The notes under the pieces are model-generated. The model had not been told where the DNA came from. It searched no databases and saw only the letters and a list, made by a program, of their open reading frames with translations. DNA of 64,000 nt from the NCBI GenBank assembly GCA_958295915.1, contig OY282381.1, positions 4,362,722 to 4,426,721 on the forward strand, written 5' to 3'. Below, one piece after another: positions 34,530 to 44,142 of the stretch (positions within the stretch are counted from its first letter, which is position 1; the number at the start of each line of letters is the position of its first letter). The DNA comes from an uncultured Caldilineaceae bacterium. Its GTDB lineage: Bacteria > Chloroflexota > Anaerolineae > Caldilineales > Caldilineaceae. Made by a program: the position numbers and the translations under genes.

Positions 34530-35563
34530 CCAAGCGGGTTGAGTGTCTTGCGGTTTCCATAGACTCGGTCGTAATACGCCTGAAATTCACCGCTGCGAAT
34601 CGCTTGCCACCACCATTCATTCTCCCTATACCAGCGTACCGTTGCTCGAATTGCTTCCTCCGGCGTGTACTCCGGCTCCCAGCCCAGAGCCAGCATTTTG
34701 CTCACATCCAAACTGTAGCGGCGGTCGTGACCTTGGCGATCTTCCACATGCCGGATGAGGCTGCGGGGTTTGCCAAGTTCGTCTAGCAGAATCTCGACCA
34801 TTGCCAGATTCGTCATCTCCCGACCAGTGCCGATGTTATAGGCTTCGCCGATCTGGCCCCGTTGCAGGATTAGCCGGACCGCTTCGCAGTGATCCGTCAC
34901 ATACTGGTAATCCCGCATCTGTTGGCCGTCTCCGAATACAGGTAAGGGTAGGTTATTGAGCGCATTCGTGATGAACAGCGGCACGACCTTTTCCGGGTAC
35001 TGGTATGGCCCAACGTTGTTGGCGCCCCGGCTGATCGTAACCGGAAGGCCATATGTGGTGTGATAAGCGGTCGCGAACAGATCCGCGCTGGCCTTGCTGG
35101 CGGAATAGGGGCTGCGAGGAGCTAGAGAATCGCTCTCCGCAGAGTGGCGCTGCCCCTCAATATGGCCGTAAACTTCATCTGTGCTGATCTGATGGAAACG
35201 CAAATTGCCAAACTTGCGGGCCGCTTCCAGAAGCGCATACGTCCCGAATACATCGGTCTGAATAAATTCATCCGGATCAAGAATCGAGCGGTCCACGTGG
35301 GTTTCCGCGGCAAAGTTGACGATTGTGTCGATCTCATTGCGCGCAACTGTTTCTTCCACCAGCGCCGCATCGCAGATGTCACCCTGCACAAATCCGTAGC
35401 GAGCGCCGAACTGTTCGTCAACATTGGCCAGGTTTTCCAAACGCCCGGCATATGTCAGCTTGTCATAGACCGTCACCCGCACATCCGGATAGTTGCGCAA
35501 CGTAAGACGCACAAAGTTGCAGCCGATAAATCCAGCGCCACCTGTAACCAGAATGCTTTTCAT
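34526..35563 (-). CDS. rfbB: dTDP-glucose 4,6-dehydratase
   Basis: The 345-aa extended SDR enzyme has the NAD loop GGAGFIG (residues ~8-14), the TYAGRLENL box and the TDE catalytic triplet in ISTDEVYG. It also has the YSASK catalytic pair. It turns dTDP-glucose into dTDP-4-keto-6-deoxyglucose, the second step of dTDP-rhamnose synthesis. The start at 35563 has GAGG 5 bases upstream; the upstream in-frame extension (Ala/Gly-rich) is an overlap shadow of the previous gene. rfbA lies two genes upstream; rfbC and rfbD are not in the window. Confidence 0.95.
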   Translation of the reverse strand: MKSILVTGGAGFIGCNFVRLTLRNYPDVRVTVYDKLTYAGRLENLANVDEQFGARYGFVQGDICDAALVEETVARNEIDTIVNFAAETHVDRSILDPDEFIQTDVFGTYALLEAARKFGNLRFHQISTDEVYGHIEGQRHSAESDSLAPRSPYSASKASADLFATAYHTTYGLPVTISRGANNVGPYQYPEKVVPLFITNALNNLPLPVFGDGQQMRDYQYVTDHCEAVRLILQRGQIGEAYNIGTGREMTNLAMVEILLDELGKPRSLIRHVEDRQGHDRRYSLDVSKMLALGWEPEYTPEEAIRATVRWYRENEWWWQAIRSGEFQAYYDRVYGNRKTLNPLG

Positions 35564-35592
35564 CGATGCCTCGCAGTGCAGATTTTGCGGCG

Positions 35593-36362
35593 CTACCTGC
35601 GCCGCCAATGCCCGCTCTGCCACGTGCGCCGCAGCCGCCGCACCCGACCCGGCTGACGGTATGCCGGCAGAGGAAACTCCACCACCAATGTCAGAGTCGG
35701 CAGTTGGCGCAGCGCCGGCAGTAGCCGTTTGTCCAGACCCGCCGCCGGTGGATTGCGCCATGCCCAGTGCCAATTGGCTTTCTCTTCCGCCCCGGCAGTA
35801 GCGGCCAGAAAGCCGATGTCATTCCACAGGGCGCTCCGCGCTTCTGCAACCACAGCCAGCATCTTTCCCCAATAGGCGCTCATTTTCGGTTGCTCAAACT
35901 CTAGAAAATGCGCAGTGAAACTGGAATATCCCCCGGTTCCGTTAGAAAAGGGTTGAGCCGACTGATAGGCCGGAAAGAACTCCTGTGCCCAATACTGTTC
36001 AATGCGCTGAAAGGACGGCAACAGCATATCCGCATAAAATGTGACACAGACTGTGCTGACCCGCTCTTGCACCTGCACAAGTTGCGGCGCGTGCTCCGGC
36101 CAAAGGTCGAAAAATGCCGGGATGTCAAACTCATTCCACTCGCCGTAGGCAGTTGCCAGGCGACGTAACCGGTCTGCAACCTGAGCAACAGTGCTGACTG
36201 CCGTTTTCGCCTCTTTCGCCCCCGTGTGATTCTGCACCCGATAGGCCGGCGACAGCGGACGCGTGGAAAAAACTTGTGTGCTGGAAACAGGCAGCGCGCA
36301 GCGATCGATCTGGCGCAACCAAGCCGCGAGGGCCGGCACGCTGCGGATCGGCTCAATCTCCA

Positions 36363-36363
<1 letters not shown>
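35593..36363 (-). CDS. Unknown protein encoded between rfbA and rfbB
   Basis: The 256-aa soluble protein has no membrane segment or signal. Visible segments include VADRLRRLATAYGEWNEFDI, AFFDLWPEH, YADMLLPSFQRIEQYWAQEF and, near the end, TLTLVVEFPLP, plus a basic Arg-rich tail. Trp and Tyr are frequent. I do not recognise a family. The start overlaps the rfbA stop (TGATG) and the stop is 29 bases before rfbB, so it is a true operon member and translation is coupled to rfbA. It may be a lineage-specific accessory to dTDP-sugar or polysaccharide synthesis, by context only. Confidence 0.65.
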
Positions 36364-37250
<887 letters not shown>

Positions 37251-37258
37251 GGGGAAAC

Positions 37259-37278
37259 TCCACTGGCCACTGCAGTTA
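37259..37278. repeat. Repeat family B element
   Basis: TCCACTGGCCACTGCAGTTA lies in the 30-bp gap between the BY-kinase-like gene and rfbA. Confidence 0.5.
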
Positions 37279-37280
37279 GT

Positions 37281-37931
37281 TCATTGCCCATATCCACTGA
37301 CAACCATCGCATCTTCCGCATTGAGCAGCACAGCGCCGACGATATTTGTCTGCACCTTTTCCAGCACATCTTTGGCCCGCTGGGCCTGCTCCCGTTTGGT
37401 GCGCCCGGCCGTGACAGCTAACAGTGTGCCGTCCACCTGGCTGGCCCACAGAGCCGCGTCCGTTACAGCCAATACTGGCGGTGCATCCACCAACACGTAC
37501 TCGGACTCTTTCATCAGAATCTGTAGCAACTCTGCCAGCCGTTTGGAGCTGAGCAGAGCGACCGGATTGGGAGGCAATGGCCCCGCTGTCAGCAAACGCA
37601 ACTGGGGAATGCTCGTCTCGCTTAACGCAGGAGTGCCCCCATCCCGCAGCCAATCTGTCAGCCCCTGATCGCCACTGATCTGGAAAATCTCGTGCTGACG
37701 AGGGCGACGCAGATCACCATCGACGACGATCACCCGATCGCCGGCCTCGGCCATCACGACCGCCAGATTTGCCAGGGTGTCGCTCTTGTTGGTCTCTGCA
37801 TCCGGGCAGGTGACCAGCAGCGAACGCAAGGATTTGTCCAAGCCGGAAAATTCGATATTTGTGCGCAGACTCTGGTAGGCTTCGGCCGCCGGACTGCGGG
37901 GAGCGGTCAAAGTGACGAGTGTTAAGGACAT
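37281..37931 (-). CDS. CpsD/CapB-type BY-kinase-like protein with degenerate P-loop
   Basis: The ~216-aa protein matches bacterial tyrosine kinases of capsule synthesis: EAYQSLRTNIEF at the start, Walker A' VVDGDLRRP (Asp71/Asp73) and Walker B VLVDAPPVL. The P-loop, normally with GxGKS/T, reads PDAETNKSDTL: Lys49 and Ser50 remain but the glycines are gone. The C-terminal Tyr cluster that is normally autophosphorylated is reduced to one Tyr (SGYGQ). ATP hydrolysis and kinase activity are therefore doubtful; a structural partner of the adjacent Wzz-like proteins is likely. Confidence 0.8.
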   Translation of the reverse strand: MSLTLVTLTAPRSPAAEAYQSLRTNIEFSGLDKSLRSLLVTCPDAETNKSDTLANLAVVMAEAGDRVIVVDGDLRRPRQHEIFQISGDQGLTDWLRDGGTPALSETSIPQLRLLTAGPLPPNPVALLSSKRLAELLQILMKESEYVLVDAPPVLAVTDAALWASQVDGTLLAVTAGRTKREQAQRAKDVLEKVQTNIVGAVLLNAEDAMVVSGYGQ

Positions 37932-38053
37932 CGAACGTTCGGATATTCCTTTCCCGCCTGTAACAATGCAGGCAGTGGCTGATGCGCGCTGAACAACCGG
38001 CCGCACCGAGCGAACCTGAAGGTAGCGTCCTACCTGTTCCGAACTCTACAATC

Positions 38054-38090
38054 GTAGGGGCGGACCCTGCATCTGCCCGCCTTTCCTACC
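38054..38090. repeat. Repeat family C element
   Basis: GTAGGGGCGGACCCTGCATC then TGCCCGCCTTTCCTAC forms an imperfect palindrome. The stop codon of the minus-strand Wzz-like gene (38086-38088) lies in it. Confidence 0.55.
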
Positions 38091-38814
38091 CAGCGACGGC
38101 CTTCCGCCCCGCTGCCTGAGAAGGCGCGCCGACCCTATCCACTGTCAGCGCGACGCCACTGCCCGTCGTCACCGGAATCGAGCCAAGTACCGACAGCGCC
38201 AGTGTCCGTTCTATCGATTCCGGCGTACGCAGATAGTCGCTTTCCATCCCGGTGAGCAGCAGAATCAGGCCGATGCCCAATAGAAGGCCGAGCACGCTGC
38301 CAGCCACCGCGTTGAGCAATGGCTGGGGCTGGTAACGACTGGCCTCGATGGTCCGGCTGACGATCTTCACTTCGATGCGATCGCGCTTGTCCTGTTGCGC
38401 ATAATAAGCAGTGCGCTCATCTACGAACTCATCGGCCAGGGCCAGGGCCATGTCTTTGGCTACAAGTTTGTCTCTGGAACGCGCTTCAATGTCTATTGTA
38501 AATGTAGTAGAGTCGGGCGCGACATCAACAAGGCCCAGAAACTCGTCTGGATGCATATCCAACTGCGCGCGCGTAATAGCCCTTTGCGCCATTTCAAAGG
38601 TGCGCAAGTTGAGAGCGAAATTGCGCATCAGGTCTTTAGCCGTGTTGCCTAGCCCCCAATCCGGTCGCGCGGGAACAGTGCTGACTTGCACTGTCGCTCT
38701 ATACATTTCCTCTTGAAAGAAGCTAATGCCATAAGAGAGCGAACCAGCCAACAGAACGGATACAATGAGTATCCATCCGTACCGTCGAATTACTCCGCTA
38801 TACTCTTGAATCAT
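38086..38814 (-). CDS. Wzz/YveK-like polysaccharide chain-length determinant protein
   Basis: The 242-aa protein has membrane helices at both ends (YGWILIVSVLLAGSLSYGIS and VLGLLLGIGLILLLTG) and a periplasmic/extracellular helical domain between. This is the Wzz layout of polysaccharide co-polymerases. It should regulate chain length and pair with the BY-kinase-like protein encoded next. The cytoplasmic tail is longer than in simple Wzz proteins and may contact the kinase-like partner. GGAGG lies just before the ATG. Confidence 0.8.
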   Translation of the reverse strand: MIQEYSGVIRRYGWILIVSVLLAGSLSYGISFFQEEMYRATVQVSTVPARPDWGLGNTAKDLMRNFALNLRTFEMAQRAITRAQLDMHPDEFLGLVDVAPDSTTFTIDIEARSRDKLVAKDMALALADEFVDERTAYYAQQDKRDRIEVKIVSRTIEASRYQPQPLLNAVAGSVLGLLLGIGLILLLTGMESDYLRTPESIERTLALSVLGSIPVTTGSGVALTVDRVGAPSQAAGRKAVAG

Positions 38815-38859
38815 TTCTCCCTCCGACAGGATGGGGATATTGGGAAATGTCGCCAGGTA

Positions 38860-38885
38860 TAGCGCGCCCCACAGTGGCGCGCGCA
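38860..38885. repeat. Repeat family A hairpin
   Basis: TAGCGCGCCCCACAGTGGCG then CGCGC has stem GCGCC/GGCGC-type pairing around CCACAGT. It lies between the two Wzz-like genes. Confidence 0.6.
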
Positions 38886-38898
38886 GAAACTCTCGCCT

Positions 38899-39648
38899 CT
38901 AGCGATTTGGGGTACGCCTATGAAATCTATTGGGCCTGATCATGGGTAAGCCAAAGCCGCGCCTTCTCGGAATCATGACGAGTACCGGTATGCCTTTCTC
39001 CTCCAAATCCTGGCGACGCCGCACCGTATCGTCCAGATAGTCCCGCAAGAACGCTACGCTAATCCCAGCCACGACTGCCAACAAAATCCGCAAGGGCCAT
39101 TCGACCCGCTCCCGAACGCTCTGCCCTTGTGTGACAACAGTCGGCGAGTCCAGAACGCGGATGCCGGTGTTTTGTGTGCCCAACAGAGAGAAGTAATCGT
39201 CTGCGTTCTCCTCTAATACAGCCACGGTCGCTTCTGCGATGGCTTGCAACTCCGCCGCATCATCCCACGTGAATGTCACTCGGATGATGCGGTGCTGTTT
39301 GCCTGTGTTGGTTTGTGCCCGGATCAGACCGGCCGGGATGTTAAATCCCTTCTCGGTCAGACGGACGTTGATGGCTTTGGCAAACATCTCAGTGCCGATC
39401 ACTTCGGTAAAATCGTCCACTAGATATTCGCTGGTCATCCAGGCAAAGTAACGGGGATCGTACTGCGCGGTGTCCGCCTCTGCCAGGGGCAACACACCCA
39501 CCAACATGCGCATGGTGACGCTGTAGGTGCGCGCTGGCTCCTGCCAGGGCCGCAATTGCACTGCGCTGAACGCTGCGACCAGAAGTGGCAAAAGAACGGG
39601 CGCCGCCCAACGTCGCCGTAAAATCGCCCAATACATCCGCAGTTCCAT
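38899..39648 (-). CDS. Second Wzz-like polysaccharide co-polymerase protein
   Basis: The 249-aa protein has an N-terminal membrane helix (APVLLPLLVAAFSAV), a large outer domain and a C-terminal helix (LRILLAVVAGISVAFLRDYL), then a basic tail. This resembles Wzz proteins and is a divergent paralogue of the 38086-38814 product. It is the first gene of the polysaccharide run. Two Wzz-like proteins in tandem may form one mixed complex; that is inference. Confidence 0.7.
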   Translation of the reverse strand: MELRMYWAILRRRWAAPVLLPLLVAAFSAVQLRPWQEPARTYSVTMRMLVGVLPLAEADTAQYDPRYFAWMTSEYLVDDFTEVIGTEMFAKAINVRLTEKGFNIPAGLIRAQTNTGKQHRIIRVTFTWDDAAELQAIAEATVAVLEENADDYFSLLGTQNTGIRVLDSPTVVTQGQSVRERVEWPLRILLAVVAGISVAFLRDYLDDTVRRRQDLEEKGIPVLVMIPRRRGFGLPMIRPNRFHRRTPNR

Positions 39649-39726
39649 AATTTCACCCGCAGGATACTACCGTGCGTTGGAAAGAAACTCTGCGCGCCAG
39701 CGGGCATCTGCTGAGCAGACCGCTGG

Positions 39727-42219
39727 CTATCCCTCATCCGTCATCAGATTGGCGACTGTCACCCCATCGTCGCCCTCACCGAGAGCGCCGGGACGGTATT
39801 TGCTTACCAGTGGATGGCCCCGCAGCGCCTCGCGCACGGCATCCCGCATAGCCCCGGTCCCTTTTCCGTGAATGATCCGCACCCATGGCAGATTCTCCAA
39901 ATAGGCATCGTCCAGATAGCCTTCCAGCCGTTGCAGTCCATCCTCGACCCGATCTCCCCGCAGGTCCAATTCCCAAGAGGACGACGAGGCGCCTTCCTGA
40001 CGGGATCCCATCTTTGACTTGGACTGCACTGTCACGACAGCTTGGGGCGCTGGCGTCGGCTGGGCTTTGCTGCGCAGTTCCAGCCGACGCACAGGCAGCT
40101 TCAGACGGAAGTTACCCACCTGCACGTCCGCCTCGTGGGGAGCGCCGCCGCGGAATTCGATGGCGAGGACTTCGCCAGTGGCCTGTAAATTGGGAACAAA
40201 CACCCGATCTCCCTTTTCAATCGGCCCCTGTATCTGTGCGCTCGCTGAGGCGCGGGTGGCGACCTCCCGCTCCACCTGGCCTTCTGCGTCCAGCTCCCTT
40301 TGGCTTACAATATCGCGGGCTTCGGCCAGAAACTGCGCGTGAACGTTTCCGGTGTCCACAGCGCCTTTCGTCATCTGCCGGCGAAAATTCTCAATCTCCC
40401 GCCGAATCTCCGCCAGTTCGTTCTGCATTGTTGTGCGCGTCTCTGCGATAACTTGCCGACGGGCCTCTTCGATGCGGGCCAGTTGGTAGCGCAAGTCCGC
40501 TTCGATGACCTGAGCATGGCGTTCCCGCTCTTTCGTCTGGGCCAGCGCCCGTTGGGCCTCTTGCCGCGCCCGACGCACATCCTCCAACATCCCTTCTACT
40601 TCCAGGGACTCTGGCCGCACAATCTGTTCAGCATTGTCAACAATCACCGGATTCAGCCCCAGCCGCCGGGCAATCGTCAGCGCATTGGAACGCCCCGGCA
40701 GACCGATGCTCAGTTCGTAGGTGGGGCTGAGGTTTTCCACATCGAACTCGACCGACGCGTTGTATACCCCCGGGGTATTGTGGGCGTACAGCTTCAAATC
40801 GCTGTAATGGGTCGTCGCCAGGGTTGTGATGCCCCGATCGCGCAGATTTTCCAGCAGAGCCACTGCCAGAGCGGAACCTTCCTCCGGATCGGTGCCAGCG
40901 CCCAATTCATCCAGTAGAACGAGGCTCTGGGGATCTGCCTCCTCCAGAATGCTGATGATGTTCGTCATATGGCTGGAAAACGTACTCAGGTTCTGTTCGA
41001 TAGACTGTTCGTCGCCGATGTCGGCGTAGATCCCCTCAAAGATGGACAGTTCGCTGCCCTCCTCCACGGGTATCATGAGGCCCGACTGAACCATCAACGT
41101 GAGCAGACCGACGGTCTTGAGTGTGACGGTCTTGCCGCCGGTGTTGGGGCCGGTGACGACCAGCATATAGCAATCGTCGCTGAAATAAACGTCGATGGGC
41201 ACAACGGCTTCCGGGTCGAGCAGCGGGTGACGAGCCTGGCGAAAGCTCAACACTGAACCGGGATGCTGAATGTAACACTCTTCCCCACTGGCTTCCTCGA
41301 TGCCGGCGAAAATGCGGGACGGCTTCCGGCGAAAGGCGACGACTCGCGGCGCAGTGGCCTCCAATTCATAGGCATATTTGGCCTTGGCAAATGTGAAATC
41401 GAGTTGAGAGAGAATCTGCACGTTGCGGTTGATGTAATGCCCCTCATCGGCCACCAGATCCGAAAGTTCCGTAAGGATGCGCCGGACCTCTTTCTCCTCC
41501 TCTAGTTCCAACTCTCGCACCGCGTTGTTTTGCTCGACAACCGTCAGCGGCTCGATGAAAAAGGTCGCGCCGCTGGCCGATTGATCGTGGACGATGCCCT
41601 GGATCTGGCCTTTGTACTCCGACCGCACAGGGATGACATAACGCCCTTGACGTTGGGTGACGATCGCCTCCTGTAAGTAGGAGGTGATGTCACTGTTCTG
41701 GACCAGCCTGTCCAAGGTGCTGAGAAGACGGTCTTGAGCCACGCGCAGCTGCGCGCGGATACGTCCCAATGCCGCGGATGCGCCATCCACCACCTCGGCC
41801 CGGTCATTGATGCAACGGCTAATCTCGCCGATAACATGCTCGCATGGCTCGATGGCGAAGGCGATATCAGCCAGACGAGGAAACTGGCGGTTGAGTCGTG
41901 TAAGGGTATTGCGCAAAGTGCGAGCGCGCATCAGCGTCGTGCGCACATCTACCAGTTCAGTGGGAATCAGAATGCTGCCCCGCTCAGCTTTGGCGATCAG
42001 AAGACGCACATCGTGGACGCCGCCAAAGTAAATGTCCGTCTTCTGATCCAGCAACCGGTAGGCCTCATCGGTCTGCTGCAGCCATTCGCTGACAGTGCGC
42101 AAATCGTCGCTGGGCAGCAGGGAAATCGCCAGTTCCTCGCCGCCGGCAAAGGCGCAAAATGTCGCCAGCTTTTTGAGAATTTTGTCGTACTCGAGAACGC
42201 GGATTGTATGCGGATTCAT
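39727..42219 (-). CDS. mutS2: MutS2 family protein with Smr domain
   Basis: The 830-aa protein has the MutS core (from ~residue 1), Walker A GPNTGGKT at 357-364 and an ABC-type ATPase. A long coiled coil with Gln/Arg/Glu-rich helices follows, then a C-terminal Smr nuclease domain (LDLRG, IHGKGTG). MutS2 lacks mismatch-recognition domain I. It acts in suppression of recombination and, as shown in Bacillus, in splitting collided ribosomes. It lies downstream of era on the same strand. Confidence 0.95.
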   Translation of the reverse strand: MNPHTIRVLEYDKILKKLATFCAFAGGEELAISLLPSDDLRTVSEWLQQTDEAYRLLDQKTDIYFGGVHDVRLLIAKAERGSILIPTELVDVRTTLMRARTLRNTLTRLNRQFPRLADIAFAIEPCEHVIGEISRCINDRAEVVDGASAALGRIRAQLRVAQDRLLSTLDRLVQNSDITSYLQEAIVTQRQGRYVIPVRSEYKGQIQGIVHDQSASGATFFIEPLTVVEQNNAVRELELEEEKEVRRILTELSDLVADEGHYINRNVQILSQLDFTFAKAKYAYELEATAPRVVAFRRKPSRIFAGIEEASGEECYIQHPGSVLSFRQARHPLLDPEAVVPIDVYFSDDCYMLVVTGPNTGGKTVTLKTVGLLTLMVQSGLMIPVEEGSELSIFEGIYADIGDEQSIEQNLSTFSSHMTNIISILEEADPQSLVLLDELGAGTDPEEGSALAVALLENLRDRGITTLATTHYSDLKLYAHNTPGVYNASVEFDVENLSPTYELSIGLPGRSNALTIARRLGLNPVIVDNAEQIVRPESLEVEGMLEDVRRARQEAQRALAQTKERERHAQVIEADLRYQLARIEEARRQVIAETRTTMQNELAEIRREIENFRRQMTKGAVDTGNVHAQFLAEARDIVSQRELDAEGQVEREVATRASASAQIQGPIEKGDRVFVPNLQATGEVLAIEFRGGAPHEADVQVGNFRLKLPVRRLELRSKAQPTPAPQAVVTVQSKSKMGSRQEGASSSSWELDLRGDRVEDGLQRLEGYLDDAYLENLPWVRIIHGKGTGAMRDAVREALRGHPLVSKYRPGALGEGDDGVTVANLMTDEG

Positions 42220-42290
42220 TAGTAGCCACTACCTGAAAATAGAAAAAAGCACGCGCCTGATCATAACACAGCGCGCGCCCGGAATCCAAA

Positions 42291-42324
42291 GCAGTAGCCC
42301 ACTGGCTACTGACCACTGGTCACC
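42291..42324. repeat. Repeat family B array at the era stop codon
   Basis: GCAGTAGCCCACTGGCTACT then GACCACTGGTCACC. On the minus strand it supplies the TGA stop of era (42320-42322). Confidence 0.55.
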
Positions 42325-43423
42325 GATTATACCCCAGCCTCCGTAGCAGATTCTCCTTTCGTCGCCATTTTTGCAATACTTTCACCCACAGTTCCAGATA
42401 GACTTGCGTGCCGACCATCTCTTCGATCTCTGGGCGGGCGGCCTGGCCAATCTGTTTGATCATCGAACCTTTGCCGCCCAGCACAATGCCCTTTTGGCTG
42501 TGTCGTTCGACATAGATGGTAGCGCCAATGTGCGTCATCTTTGCGCTCCGCTCGTTCCAGTCGGTCACAACGACCGCGAGACTGTGTGGAATCTCCTGCC
42601 TCAAGAGAAGTAGGCCCTTCTCCCGCACAATTTCTGCGGCAATGAAACGCATCGATAGGTCCGTGACCTGATCGGACGGGTAGTAGAGGGGGCCTTGCGG
42701 CAGCAGATCCTTCAGATAGGCCAGCAGATTATCCACACCTGCGCCGCCAGCGGCGCTAAGGGGCAGCGCTGGGATCATCTCTTGGCCATCTTCTGCAGTC
42801 GTGAGCCAGTGAAGAAGCTCGCCATATTCGGCCTGCCGCTCGCTCAGATCGCCCCCTTGCCAGGCGTCAACTTTGTTGACCCCCAGCAGCACAAAGGGCA
42901 GCTCGACGGCTCGCTGAATCTCCTGCAGACGTTCGGCGATCAACCGGTCCTCAGTCGTGGGGGGCGTGTTGATATCCACTAGCCATACAATCACATCCGC
43001 ATCGTTGACGATCGTCCGTTCCGCCACATGCACCATATGTTTGCCCAGTTTATGGCGAGGTTGGTGAATGCCTGGTGTGTCCAGAAAGATGAACTGCGCG
43101 TCTGCATCGGTGCGGATACCCAGGAGCTGATCCCGGGTCGTCTGCGGCTTGTCGCTGGTGATAGCGATCTTCTGTCCCAATAGCCGGTTAAGCAGTGTCG
43201 ATTTGCCCACATTCGGGCGTCCGATCACAGCGACAAAACCGCTGCGCCGCCCCTCCGGCAGAAGATCATCGCTGAGCAGAGCATCCGTTTTCGACTGTGA
43301 TTCATAGGATGAATCACGCGAATCATAGTCTGTATTGGGGTCAACTGCCTTGTCAGACGGCGATGCGCCGCATCCGCCGCGCATCGCCGCGTTGTTCGAT
43401 TCTGGGGCTGATGTTTCCGACAT
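42320..43423 (-). CDS. era: GTPase Era
   Basis: The 367-aa protein has G1 GRPNVGKST, G3 DTPG (LDTPGIHQPRHKL), G4 NKVD and a C-terminal KH domain (GSMIKQIGQAARPEIEEM). Era binds 16S rRNA and helps 30S maturation. A ~55-residue polar N-terminal extension (SNNAAMRGGCG... rich in Ser/Asp) is not in typical Era proteins (~300 aa) and is probably disordered; a later start near GRRSGFVAVIGRP is possible but no good site is seen. It is transcribed before mutS2. Confidence 0.9.
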   Translation of the reverse strand: MSETSAPESNNAAMRGGCGASPSDKAVDPNTDYDSRDSSYESQSKTDALLSDDLLPEGRRSGFVAVIGRPNVGKSTLLNRLLGQKIAITSDKPQTTRDQLLGIRTDADAQFIFLDTPGIHQPRHKLGKHMVHVAERTIVNDADVIVWLVDINTPPTTEDRLIAERLQEIQRAVELPFVLLGVNKVDAWQGGDLSERQAEYGELLHWLTTAEDGQEMIPALPLSAAGGAGVDNLLAYLKDLLPQGPLYYPSDQVTDLSMRFIAAEIVREKGLLLLRQEIPHSLAVVVTDWNERSAKMTHIGATIYVERHSQKGIVLGGKGSMIKQIGQAARPEIEEMVGTQVYLELWVKVLQKWRRKENLLRRLGYNR

Positions 43424-43547
43424 AATTACTTTCCTCGATCACAAAGTTTTGGAGGGCAGAGTAACTCTCCATGAGCGACAAACGCCGCTCAAGTATAGCA
43501 TATGATTTCGTGGCTGGTTCAGATAAGGTAAGGGGGGCGTCCCATAG

Positions 43548-43641
43548 CCACTCTTGACGGCTTTTTCTGGGTTTTCTTTGCGTCTTTGCGTTAAAGTAAG
43601 GGAGATGCGCGCAAACGGGGCAGGATAACAACTGGTCAGGA
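43548..43641. repeat. 94-bp direct repeat, copy 1
   Basis: The sequence starting CCACTCTTGACGGCTTTTTC and ending AACAACTGGTCAGGA recurs at 43717-43810 with one difference (TAAAGTAAG versus TAAGGTAAG). It contains the TTTGCGTCTTTGCG theme also seen at 18340-18385. The surrounding gap 43424-43844 holds no gene I can support. Confidence 0.8.
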
Positions 43642-43716
43642 GTTCAAACAGTCCACCCGCATCCTCCGGCGCCGCTTGTCTGCCTGCGTGGGCGATGAGC
43701 AGTTACTGGCCACTGA

Positions 43717-43810
43717 CCACTCTTGACGGCTTTTTCTGGGTTTTCTTTGCGTCTTTGCGTTAAGGTAAGGGAGATGCGCGCAAACGGGGCAGGATAACAA
43801 CTGGTCAGGA
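43717..43810. repeat. 94-bp direct repeat, copy 2
   Basis: Near-exact copy of 43548-43641, preceded by a family B element (43701-43720) and ending ~35 bases before the first tRNA. The near-identity points to a recent duplication. Confidence 0.8.
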
Positions 43811-43844
43811 TTGTCGACTCGGTGCGAGGAAGCCTGTAAAAAGG

Positions 43845-43916
43845 TGGATCGGACAGGACTCGAACCTGTAACCAAGGAGTTATGAGCTCCTTGCTCTGCC
43901 ATTGAGCTACCGATCC
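43845..43916 (-). tRNA. tRNA-Met (CAT), elongator-type
   Basis: On the minus strand the acceptor stem GGATCGG/CCGATCC, the D arm, the anticodon loop CTCATAA (anticodon CAT), the T arm ACAGG-TTCGAGT-CCTGT and discriminator A all fold. The first base pair is G-C, so it is not an initiator tRNA. A tRNA-Ile read by lysidine-modified CAT cannot be excluded. CCA is not fully encoded. Confidence 0.9.
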
Positions 43917-43955
43917 ATTTGGCCTGGAAAGCTAAATAGAACTGCTCATCCTCAG

Positions 43956-44026
43956 AGCGGGTAGCGGGGATCGAACCCGCATCGTCGGCTTGGAAGGCCG
44001 GCGCTCTACCATTGAGCTATACCCGC
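43956..44026 (-). tRNA. tRNA-Gly (TCC)
   Basis: Acceptor GCGGGTA/TACCCGC, anticodon loop CTTCCAA (TCC), T arm GCGGG-TTCGATC-CCCGC. 71 nt, discriminator T. The first pair of the anticodon stem is a C-A mismatch; otherwise it is regular. Confidence 0.92.
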
Positions 44027-44028
44027 AG

Positions 44029-44102
<74 letters not shown>

Positions 44103-44142
44103 TAAAAGCAGAACCCTATTATAGCCGCTCTCCGCCGCAAGA

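Noticed and set aside
35563..35773. N-terminal extension of rfbB
   Set aside because: The extension is Ala/Gly-rich, overlaps the preceding gene, and the SDR nucleotide loop and ribosome-binding site fix the start at 35563.
43845..43916. Initiator tRNA-fMet
   Set aside because: The first acceptor pair is G-C, whereas initiators carry a C-A mismatch.
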